A stretch of 7,316 bases of DNA from JBNJEM01 sp051745935 (GTDB lineage Bacteria > Planctomycetota > Planctomycetia > Pirellulales > Pirellulaceae): assembly GCA_051745935.1 (NCBI GenBank), contig JBNJEM010000404.1, positions 1 to 7,316 of the forward strand, in the 5' to 3' direction. The translations under genes were made by a program, and so were the position numbers. The notes beneath the pieces were generated by a model. That model was not told the origin of the DNA and ran no database searches. It was given only the letters and a program-made list of their open reading frames with translations. Shown piece after piece: positions 1-5,026 of this stretch; position 1 is the first letter of the stretch; every line of letters starts with the position of its first letter.

Positions 1-345
1 CCCCGTGATCACGCTACTTTGAGTCCTCGCGAACCGGCATACCACAAAATACGTCACATCAACACTCGCCATGGAAATTGTGTGTGTTCTCGGCGGGCAA
101 CCAGGAAAGTTATTCGAATATCTGGGTGTCTTGTTTCGGTCCCTCGGCGGGCAACCAGGAAAGTTATTCGAATATCTGGGTGTCTTGTTTCGGTCCATTC
201 GTCGATCCAACGTGAATCCGTGGATCAGGACGACCGTTTCACCGTTTCCTTTCGAATCAAACTGAAGTTTGTCCGACTGTGCGCGGGTTTGAGCCGGCAG
301 ATTCGCAAAGAACAGGAACAAAACTAGATAGCGGATTCGATTCAT
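1..345 (-). CDS. Secreted alpha/beta-hydrolase N-terminus, truncated or fused (partial, runs off left edge)
   Basis: The minus strand is open for 115 codons from ATG at 345 to the window edge, with no stop. The first ~23 residues form a signal peptide: MNRIRY, then a hydrophobic run LVLFLFFANLPA, then a likely AQTRA/Q cleavage site. Residues about 30-49 read GNGETVVLIHGFTLDRRM, the first strand and HG-F oxyanion region of alpha/beta-hydrolase-fold enzymes (family knowledge). Right after RRM, where such proteins usually continue with W and a D/Q-rich stretch, the sequence becomes an 18-residue unit (DRNKTPRYSNNFPGCPPR) in two copies, then an unrelated tail. The catalytic Ser, Asp and His would lie later and are not seen. 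I infer that the hydrolase was cut at about position 199 by repetitive DNA. A TATAAT box lies 26 bp upstream; the Shine-Dalgarno is weak (AAAGAAA). Confidence 0.55.
   Translation of the reverse strand, partial: MNRIRYLVLFLFFANLPAQTRAQSDKLQFDSKGNGETVVLIHGFTLDRRMDRNKTPRYSNNFPGCPPRDRNKTPRYSNNFPGCPPRTHTISMASVDVTYFVVCRFARTQSSVITG
89..196. repeat. Exact 54-bp tandem duplication (two copies)
   Basis: Positions 89-142 and 143-196 are identical over 54 bp and directly adjacent. The period is a multiple of three, so the minus-strand reading frame stays open through both copies and encodes two copies of an 18-residue peptide. The repeat begins just where similarity to alpha/beta hydrolases ends. It may be a duplicated end of a dispersed repeat that interrupted the gene, or a slippage duplication. 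Confidence 0.9.
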
Positions 346-370
346 GTTTTCTTTGTGGCATAACTATGTA

Positions 371-376
371 ATTATA
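371..376 (-). promoter_or_regulatory. Possible -10 box of the hydrolase gene
   Basis: The minus strand reads a perfect TATAAT here, 26 bp upstream of the ATG at 345. No convincing -35 hexamer is seen at the right spacing; the nearest TTG-containing hexamer is only about 14 bp away. The call rests on the -10 match and its position. Confidence 0.3.
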
Positions 377-380
377 CGAA

Positions 381-599
381 GCGCCTCCGGGAGCAAACCC
401 GGCGCATTGCCGCACGTTAACGTGCAGCGTCAACTTGGTAGTTTACCACACAAACTCTGTCGAGATACCATGTTCCGCACTCTTGCCCCCAGGCCGCCGT
501 GTGGTTAATCCTGCGTCTCTGGCGCACGATAACGCGCAATCGGGGGCCGATATTCGGGTTCCGGCGTTAATTGTGCGGGGCCACGCACGGTAACGCGCC
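381..599. repeat. Hairpin-rich patch with repeated CGCAC-n-TAACGC motifs, possibly att-like
   Basis: This patch fills the gap between the hydrolase start and the recombinase fragment and overlaps the fragment's aberrant 3' end. A bulged hairpin lies at 381-405 (GCGCC ... CGGG, loop agcaaa, CCCGGCGC). A perfect 14-bp palindrome GCACGTTAACGTGC lies at 412-425. Related motifs are GCGCACGATAACGCGC at 522-537, GCGTTAATTGTGCG at 564-577 (inverted) and CGCACGGTAACGCGC at 584-598. The last two form a stem (6 bp, small internal loop, 5 bp) with loop GGGCCA. TAACGC...GCGTTA ends and bulged hairpins recall integron attC sites, but the RYYYAAC/GTTRRRY consensus is only partly met. A REP-like repeat is an alternative. 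I see no intact gene in 346-504. Confidence 0.5.
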
Positions 600-792
600 C
601 GCCCGCTTCGGCCAGAAACAGGTCCAGCGTCTGCTCGAAGCTGTACCCGGCATGCGCCCGGGCGAAGAGCAGGAACTCCCGCACCCAGCATACGAGGTAC
701 GGCTGGTGCTTATCCAGCGCCAAGTCCTTGTCTTGAAGGAACTTGGTATAGCCATCGAGCACCTGGTGCAAATGAGCATCGCGGTCAGCCAT
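505..792 (-). pseudogene. Site-specific recombinase (integrase) N-terminal domain, truncated
   Basis: A 95-residue reading frame starts at ATG 792. Residues 1-66 look like the N-terminal SAM-like DNA-binding domain of planctomycete tyrosine recombinases: an amphipathic helix (HLHQVLDGYTKFLQ), KHQPYLVCWVREFLLFARAH, then FEQTLDLFLAE-GGRV. Such proteins normally continue for roughly 300 more residues, with a core-binding domain and a catalytic domain carrying R, K, H-x-x-R, H/W and Y. None of that is present. From about residue 66 the codons run into the CGCAC-n-TAACGC repeat patch and end in an unrelated Pro/Arg-rich tail. I infer a recombinase remnant whose 3' part was lost at a break near position 597. 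The start has only a weak GGAA upstream. The family assignment is by recognition of this style of N-terminus, not by a search. Confidence 0.6.
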
Positions 793-806
793 ATTGAGTT
801 TCCGTT

Positions 807-849
807 TTATCCAGATCTGGATAATATCGGAATATGGGTGGTTATCCAG
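807..849. promoter_or_regulatory. Operator-like palindrome with third half-site
   Basis: Positions 807-824 form a perfect 18-bp palindrome TTATCCAGATCTGGATAA, made of TTATCCAG, a central AT and CTGGATAA. A third copy of the half-site, TTATCCAG, follows at 842-849, 17 bp downstream. The array lies in the 214-bp region between two divergent genes, 15 bp from the recombinase-fragment start and about 160 bp before the 1007 start. Such symmetry is typical of dimeric repressor operators (inference). The half-site also resembles the first seven bases of a DnaA box. Confidence 0.5.
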
Positions 850-1006
850 CGGACGTCAAGCATCGCTTCCCTCCTGCGGGCTGGGTTTTTCGCCTCGAAC
901 TCCTTCGCGCGGCCCCACGCTTCGTGGTAGAATTTTCAGCAGAGTCCCGGCAAAAGGGGATTTCTGTAGAAAAACAAGTTCTGCAATTGGGGTCGCCGCA
1001 CACGAA

Positions 1007-1672
1007 ATGCAGAAACTTCCCTATCGCACAAACACGACCTGGCTATCAGACGATGACCTCATTATCCTCGACGTCATGTTCGATGGTGGGGTGTTGTTCA
1101 GGCTTCTTCGCCATGAGACCTTTCAGGATCAATGGAATCTCTCATATTCCCACAACCTCGCTGATGATGAATTGCGGTGGCGTCTGCGGCGTCTGTGCCA
1201 TCAGGAGGTGATTCGGACCAAACGCTACGAGAACGGTACGTTTTTCTGCATGACTTCAATAGGCGGCGACCTGTGGTCGCAGGAGCGATGTCCGGTCTGG
1301 GAGCGGTATTGCAGCGACCGGTACAGAGCAACCTCCCAGGGTCGTACCATGATGTCGGTGGTCACGGTTTCCGCAACGATACGTGACGATTTCCTTAGCT
1401 CGTGGCCCATGTATCCGTCACGTCGACGCACGGCGACAATAGGTGACTATGGTCTAATACCTTGGCGCTCGTTTCACCAACTCCACGTCGGGGTGGCAAC
1501 GTATGTCGAAGACCACGAATGGTCTCCGGATGAATTCGAAGTCTGGATACACTGTGATCGCGAACACAAAACGTCGTTGGAACGCGAACGTAGCTGGTGG
1601 CGCGTTGTGTCCGAACTGCAACGGTTTGTGCCGCATATTGCAGAACAAAAGGATGAAGGCGAGCGGGGGTAG
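1007..1672 (+). CDS. Uncharacterised 221-aa protein with possible winged-helix N-terminus
   Basis: The frame is open from position 794, but the start chosen is ATG 1007 (MQKLPYR). Upstream codons encode unstructured Ser/Arg-rich sequence and would run over the palindrome array, whereas from residue 12 the protein looks natural (LSDDDLIILDVMFDGG). Residues about 53-90 (ELRWRLRRLCHQEVIR, then a beta-hairpin, then MTSIGGDLW) fit a winged-helix pattern: helix, short turn, wing, 'T..G..W'. Residues 90-104 are WSQERCPVWERYCSD, rich in Trp/Cys and probably a conserved core. The C-terminal half is mixed alpha/beta and charged, with no signal peptide or membrane segment. I do not recognise a characterised family; similar proteins are, in my impression, planctomycete hypotheticals. 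Function is unknown; DNA binding is a guess. No good Shine-Dalgarno is seen. A hairpin follows 14 bp after the stop. Confidence 0.7.
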   Translation: MQKLPYRTNTTWLSDDDLIILDVMFDGGVLFRLLRHETFQDQWNLSYSHNLADDELRWRLRRLCHQEVIRTKRYENGTFFCMTSIGGDLWSQERCPVWERYCSDRYRATSQGRTMMSVVTVSATIRDDFLSSWPMYPSRRRTATIGDYGLIPWRSFHQLHVGVATYVEDHEWSPDEFEVWIHCDREHKTSLERERSWWRVVSELQRFVPHIAEQKDEGERG

Positions 1673-1686
1673 GGGTGGTTGCCAGT

Positions 1687-1704
1687 GGACGGGTTGTCCC
1701 GTCC
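1687..1704 (+). terminator. Stem-loop after the 221-aa gene
   Basis: GGACGGG, loop TTGT, CCCGTCC: a perfect 7-bp GC-rich stem with a four-base loop, starting 14 bp after the TAG at 1670-1672. No T-run follows, so this is at best a weak intrinsic terminator or a transcript-end-protecting hairpin. Confidence 0.4.
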
Positions 1705-1777
1705 CCGCCGCCCTATCCTGGTCGTTATGTGTCTATTCGCCGAACCACTACCTTAATAACGGGCGTATCTTTTCCTG

Positions 1778-2404
1778 ATGACCACTCCCGAGCACACTCT
1801 GGTCGGCATACTCGGTGGTTTCTCAATCGGCTTGCACACCCGTTTCGGATGGACCGCGATCGCATTCGCTGCAATCATTTCCAACGTCCCAGATCTCGAC
1901 GGCCTGCCGATCCTCATCGACATGCAGGGTTTCGAAGTGGGGCATCGCGTATGGGGGCACAATCTCCTCGCGATTGCAGTCTCAACCTTGCTGATCGCTG
2001 CGTTTCAATACCGATTCCACTGGATTGAGCGGTGCGCCGAAAAGTTAAAACCCGTCTTGCCAAAGGACTCCCAAGAACTCGAAAGGACTGGTGCTACCAG
2101 ACCTGGCTTCCTCTCACTCTGTTTGATTGGTGTCGCCTTTCAATGCGTGCATCTGATTTGCGACATGACAGTGTCAGGAGGTCACGGACTTTCTGACTGG
2201 CTTGTGAGGCCGTTCTGGCCATTTGAGGACTCGGGATTCGTTTTTCCACTCATTCCTTGGGGTGATGTCGGCCCAACTGTTATCATGATGCTTGCTGTGA
2301 TCGGGATTGCCAAATTCGGAAACGCATCACGAATTGCGATCTTCGCCCTTACACTGCTGTGCATCTATATGCTGTGTCGCGGTTACGCGAGAGGAGCATG
2401 GTAG
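1778..2404 (+). CDS. Membrane-bound metal-dependent hydrolase, YdjM/DUF457 family
   Basis: A 208-residue multi-pass membrane protein. It shows the hallmarks of the YdjM/DUF457 family (inner-membrane proteins annotated as metal-dependent hydrolases): an N-terminal His (H6) before the first hydrophobic segment (residues 8-35); NVPDLDGLP with D39 and D41; HRVWGHN with H56 and H61; the second conserved block FQCVHLICDM with H125 and D129; then the glycine-rich SGGHGLSDW and the RPFWPF motif (residues 144-149). These acidic and His residues are the presumed metal ligands. Hydrophobic segments lie near 8-35, 62-77, 111-128, 165-179 and 185-200. The physiological substrate of the family is not established. 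ATG 1778 is the first start; no strong Shine-Dalgarno precedes it. Base composition looks less GC-rich than in the ceramidase-family and EEP genes. Confidence 0.8.
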   Translation: MTTPEHTLVGILGGFSIGLHTRFGWTAIAFAAIISNVPDLDGLPILIDMQGFEVGHRVWGHNLLAIAVSTLLIAAFQYRFHWIERCAEKLKPVLPKDSQELERTGATRPGFLSLCLIGVAFQCVHLICDMTVSGGHGLSDWLVRPFWPFEDSGFVFPLIPWGDVGPTVIMMLAVIGIAKFGNASRIAIFALTLLCIYMLCRGYARGAW

Positions 2405-2434
2405 CAATCGACACATAAATCCACTCGTGCCCCT

Positions 2435-2611
2435 GTCTGTTAGAGCTATGTCGGAATGGTGAACTCGAAAGTGCCTAAACCATTTTTCGACGAACAGATA
2501 CTCCAGGATAGATCGGTGGGCCCATTTGTAGTTATCCTCGGCGTCTCTGTTGAGCAGCGACCGAAAATCATCCGAACCGTGAACCTCAATAGTCAGCCCG
2601 AAGGTAACCTG
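2435..2611 (-). pseudogene. Possible STAND/NACHT-type NTPase C-terminal scrap
   Basis: After an in-frame TAA at 2612-2614 the minus strand reads about 50 residues with protein-like character: FGLTIEVHGSDDFRS, LLNRDAEDNYKWAHRS, ILEYLFVEKWFRHF. The 'Y-K-x-A-H-R-S-I-x-E-Y-L' pattern resembles the conserved 'F-x-H-x-S-F-x-E-Y-L-A-A' helix that follows the ATPase core of NACHT/STAND proteins (family knowledge, no search done). No ATG, P-loop or flanking domains exist, and downstream the frame runs into the end of the DUF457 gene on the other strand, so it can only be a relic. A 57-codon plus-strand frame (2456-2629) overlaps it and looks less natural. Confidence 0.35.
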
Positions 2612-2710
2612 TTATCCCTGGAGCCCTGACGACAGGATTGCTCAGCTTGACTGCCTCGTCGTCAAGCGAGTTGCCCACGAGGTGGGGCCCTGGCTTGAGC
2701 GTCGGTTTGC

Positions 2711-2736
2711 CCGGTTCCATGGGTGACTAGAACCGG
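2711..2736. terminator. Stem-loop between convergent genes
   Basis: CCGGTTC at 2711-2717 pairs with GAACCGG at 2730-2736 across a 12-base loop. It lies about 40 bp past the ceramidase-family stop (minus strand), in the convergent gap with the DUF457 gene. No T-run is present on either strand, so termination is uncertain. Apart from this and the STAND-like scrap, 2405-2776 shows no intact gene. Confidence 0.3.
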
Positions 2737-2776
2737 TACGCACTCTCCCCTCCCGAGCCCAGCTGGCTTTCACGAA

Positions 2777-4135
2777 CTACTTCCCCACAAGCGCCCGGAC
2801 GGCGGCCCGGGCCGGCTGCTCCACCTCCGGGGCGAAGCGCGAGGCGGTCGGCTCGTATCCTCCTTCGGCAAACATCTGCTCCAGACAGATGTAGCCGCAT
2901 CCGCCGTCGGCGTAACCCGCCACGGCCACGAACGCCTCTGGCCGCAGGCGCTGCGCGTAAAGCTGGTACTCGATGCACGGCTCGCCCGGCAGGTGGACCA
3001 TGAATACGTCGCCGATCTGCAGCGAGCTGAGTTCGAACGGTTTTTCAAGCCGCTTGACGAACGCCAGATCCTGCGCGGCGCTGATGCGGTTACGCTTGGG
3101 CTGATCCGAGTCCGCGATCTGTTTCTTCAGTTTCTCGACGTCGAACCCGCGCGACGGGGCGGTCAGGCCGTGTGTGCGCCAGGTCAGTTCACCGACCGGC
3201 TGATATGCGGTTGCCGCGGCCGAGGCCTTCAAACCGGCGAACAGTCGTTCGGTCAGGCCGTCGCGCGCTTCCCGGCCGCGGTCGTTGTACTTCCCGCAGG
3301 CCACGTCACCCGCGCAGCCGGTGAAGTAGATTTGCGGAATGCCCTCTTCGTCCTCGAGTCGCTCGCGAGCAATGCCGACGAAATCCCAGCCTTGTCGCGG
3401 ATCGCCGTAGAAGCTTTGCGGGTGCGTGGCGTAGTAGTGCAGCTGGACAATCGGTTTGTCGCGGTGCCCGAAGGTGATCGTCTTGACCATCGGGTCGATG
3501 ATGCCCTCGGGCGCGGCCACCAGCTCGGGAACCGTGCAACTGCTGTAACGCGTGGTCACGGTGCCGTCGCCGTTGGGGATCCGACGATTCGATGCCACGC
3601 GTTCCACCTCGGCTTCGCTGGTGCCGATCCGGTCGCACGGCTCAAGCCGCCTGGCCGCGTCACCGGCAGCGGAAGCGATCTTATCGAACAGGTCCATCAT
3701 CACGTCTTCCTTGAACGCCAAGGGCGCGCCATCCACCTGGTCGAGGATGCGCTGGGCGTCGAGCACGGCCATCGGCGCGGTGTGCTGATGAACGCACTGC
3801 ACGGCCACCTGATCGGCTGTGGTGCCGACCGCCTCGGCGATCTTCTCCCGCACGATCGTGTGGGCCGAATTGCAGATCTCGCACCAGTCGACCGCACAGA
3901 TCACATATCGATCATCGCCTTGACCAATGACCACGCCTTTGGCCTGCAACGGGAACTCGGTCGTCTCCAGGGGCTCGTAGCTGGGATAACAGGGATGCCC
4001 CAGCGGCAAGGTAACATCAGCCTCGAACACGCCCACCCGCAGCGATGGGGCCTCAGCCACGGCCGACGCGTTGCATGCCAAGACTCCGGCGGCTGCCAGC
4101 ATCAGGCCAATGATCGATCGAGTCAAGTCTTTCAT
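2777..4135 (-). CDS. Secreted neutral/alkaline ceramidase-family hydrolase
   Basis: A 452-residue protein starting at ATG 4135, chosen because AAAGGA sits 6 bp upstream and the signal peptide begins there; an in-frame ATG at 4168 would add 11 odd residues encoded by tandem repeats. The signal peptide (MKDLTR, then IIGLMLAAAGVLA) is probably cleaved after AVA at residue 27; C21 makes a lipoprotein a weak alternative. Motifs match the N-terminal domain of neutral ceramidases in order: VHQHTAP (H116, H118), HYYATHPQSFYGD (H238), GCAGDVACGKYND (273-284), HLPGEP (E385), and a Tyr block GCGYICLE (Y415). The His, Glu and Tyr residues correspond to the zinc ligands of neutral ceramidases. The usual GDVSPN with its catalytic Ser reads GDVACG here, so true ceramidase activity is doubtful and the substrate is unknown. 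The C-terminal immunoglobulin-like domain is missing. A long reverse-strand frame over this gene is a GC-rich shadow. Confidence 0.85.
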   Translation of the reverse strand: MKDLTRSIIGLMLAAAGVLACNASAVAEAPSLRVGVFEADVTLPLGHPCYPSYEPLETTEFPLQAKGVVIGQGDDRYVICAVDWCEICNSAHTIVREKIAEAVGTTADQVAVQCVHQHTAPMAVLDAQRILDQVDGAPLAFKEDVMMDLFDKIASAAGDAARRLEPCDRIGTSEAEVERVASNRRIPNGDGTVTTRYSSCTVPELVAAPEGIIDPMVKTITFGHRDKPIVQLHYYATHPQSFYGDPRQGWDFVGIARERLEDEEGIPQIYFTGCAGDVACGKYNDRGREARDGLTERLFAGLKASAAATAYQPVGELTWRTHGLTAPSRGFDVEKLKKQIADSDQPKRNRISAAQDLAFVKRLEKPFELSSLQIGDVFMVHLPGEPCIEYQLYAQRLRPEAFVAVAGYADGGCGYICLEQMFAEGGYEPTASRFAPEVEQPARAAVRALVGK

Positions 4136-4141
4136 GAAAGG

Positions 4142-4147
4142 TCCTTT
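4142..4147 (-). promoter_or_regulatory. Shine-Dalgarno fixing the ceramidase-family start
   Basis: The minus strand reads AAAGGA, then CCTTTC, then ATG at 4135. The six-base spacing is good and supports this start over the in-frame ATG at 4168. The motif overlaps the first 13-bp repeat. Confidence 0.7.
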
Positions 4148-4183
4148 CGCGTCACTGTTTCGCGTCACTGTTCCGTGTTACTG
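4145..4183. repeat. Three tandem 13-bp repeats in the 5' leader
   Basis: TTTCGCGTCACTG occurs exactly at 4145-4157 and 4158-4170, followed by a third copy with three changes (TTCCGTGTTACTG) at 4171-4183. On the minus strand this gives CAGTGACGCGAAA units directly upstream of the ceramidase-family start. It may be slippage, or direct-repeat binding sites for a regulator of the gene. Confidence 0.75.
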
Positions 4184-4302
4184 GACTGGGCAGGCGAAAC
4201 ACGCGCCCACCGCCGGCGGGACCGGCCCCGACGGCCGCTTGCCATTGTAACGGGTAACCCGCTCGAAACGAACAACACGACGGCCAACATCGTCAGTCGC
4301 GG

Positions 4303-4466
4303 TAAGGACTCGTTCAGGAATAAGTGGCGGATTTGGCGCGGCGAGGACAAGACTGGCAAGGAAGGCGAAGCAGGCGTATTGGATTATACGTCGATGCAGC
4401 CTGACGCCGTCCAGTCGCCGCCACAGCTCGCCATTAATCTGCCAGTTATTCCTGAACGGGTCCTAA
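4303..4466. mobile_element. 164-bp foldback (MITE-like) element
   Basis: Terminal inverted repeats at 4303-4333 and 4436-4466 match at 27 of 31 positions by hand alignment; the central block CGTTCAGGAATAA is perfect. The outward flanks do not match. The spacing of about 100 bp has no convincing gene, which fits a non-autonomous miniature element or a pair of inverted dispersed repeats. GG lies on both sides (4301-4302 and 4467-4468) and could be a 2-bp target duplication, though that is weak. It sits between the ceramidase-family leader and the recombinase remnant. Confidence 0.5.
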
Positions 4467-4993
4467 GGCCTGTTTCGGGGCCCGACAGAATCGTCGTGAC
4501 GTGAAGCGATGGGTTCCCCTGTTCCCGGAACTACGCGAGCACCTGGAGGCTGTCTTTGAGCTGGCAGAGCCGGGGAGCACCCATGTCATTACTCGCTACC
4601 GGGACGCCATCCAAAACCTTCGCACCACGTTCCAGAAGATTATCCGGCGGGCGGGCCGTCCTGACTCCCTGGCCGAAACTATTCCAGAACCTTCGAGCCT
4701 CACGGGCCACCGAGCTGGCCAACGAATATCCGGCCCATGTGGCCGCCGCCTGGCTGGGACACTCGCAGCTGATCGCCAAGAAGCACTACTGGCACGTGAC
4801 CGACGAGCACTTCGAAACAACGGCGGAAAAAGTGGCGCAGCAGGCGCACGCAGAGGGTTGCACGGAGCCGCAGCCAACAAACGCGGGTCGAGGAAAATCC
4901 CTTGTTTTGCAGGGGTCTGCGAATACGTGCGACGCCATGCCTGAAATGCCAGTGGGCGACACGGGAGTCGAACCTGTGACCTCCCCCGTGTGA
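4456..4993 (+). pseudogene. Tyrosine recombinase (phage-type integrase) C-terminal remnant, frameshifted
   Basis: A first frame (after an in-frame TGA at 4453) encodes KRWVPLFPELREHLEAVFEL, then HVITRYRDAIQNL, then FQKIIRRAG, typical of planctomycete integrase catalytic domains. At about 4654-4660 a +1 shift (likely one inserted base in GGGCCGTC) moves the coding into the next frame: LTPWPKLFQNLRASRATELA, HVAAAWLGHSQ, AKKHYWHVTDEHFETTA. Visible catalytic positions are the second Arg (QNLRASR, with Gln where the family often has His), the His of WLGHS and the presumed nucleophilic Tyr of KKHYWHV. The first catalytic Arg, the N-terminal domain and a start are absent. The tail (GDTGVEPVTSPV) is encoded by the antisense of a tRNA-like sequence. 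It is a decayed integrase; a sequencing error could explain the shift but not the missing 5' half. It is read on the opposite strand to the recombinase fragment at 505-792. Confidence 0.75.
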
Positions 4994-5026
4994 AGACGTT
5001 TTGCTCACGCTGCCACCTCGCCTCCC
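4953..5026 (-). tRNA. Degenerate tRNA-Val(CAC)-like sequence
   Basis: The minus strand holds 74 bases ending in ...GTCGCCCA with a T-loop GGTTCGACTCC, a variable loop AGGTC and a loop TTCACAC that places CAC at the anticodon. The acceptor stem pairs 6 of 7 (GGGAGGC with GTCGCCC, one A-G mismatch and one wobble). The T-stem has one A-C mismatch. The anticodon stem has two mismatches, and a proper D-stem cannot be drawn. It is therefore probably a tRNA relic or an integrase-carried tRNA 3' end rather than a working tRNA. The integrase remnant reads through its complement. Confidence 0.5.

Noticed and set aside
89..196. CRISPR array
   Set aside because: The two 54-bp units are directly adjacent with no spacer and stay in a coding frame.
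362..383. loxP-like sequence (ATAACT ... TATACGAAG)
   Set aside because: Only parts of the two arms are present, the spacing is wrong and no Cre-type partner site exists; probably chance.
807..849. DnaA boxes / replication origin
   Set aside because: TTATCCAG matches the first seven bases of TTATCCACA but not the end, and there is no AT-rich unwinding region, dnaA or dnaN nearby.
794..1006. N-terminal extension of the 221-aa protein back to ATG 794
   Set aside because: The extra 71 residues look random and would put the 18-bp palindrome and the divergent promoter region inside the coding sequence.
2456..2629. 57-aa plus-strand frame (MVNSKVPKPFFDEQ...)
   Set aside because: Lies opposite the STAND-like scrap, lacks a ribosome binding site and shows no family features.
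2586..2720. 44-aa minus-strand frame (MEPGKPTLKPGPHLVGNS...)
   Set aside because: Starts inside a hairpin, has no Shine-Dalgarno and no recognisable motif, and overlaps the STAND-like scrap in another frame; too weak to call.
4165..4359. 64-codon minus-strand frame with a short hydrophobic stretch
   Set aside because: Overlaps the foldback element and the 13-bp repeats, ends in an Arg-rich random tail and has no ribosome binding site.
2723..4504. 593-codon plus-strand reading frame opposite the ceramidase-family gene
   Set aside because: It is the antisense of a well-supported gene with all family motifs; the product is His/Arg/Gly-rich without domains and typical of GC-rich shadow frames.
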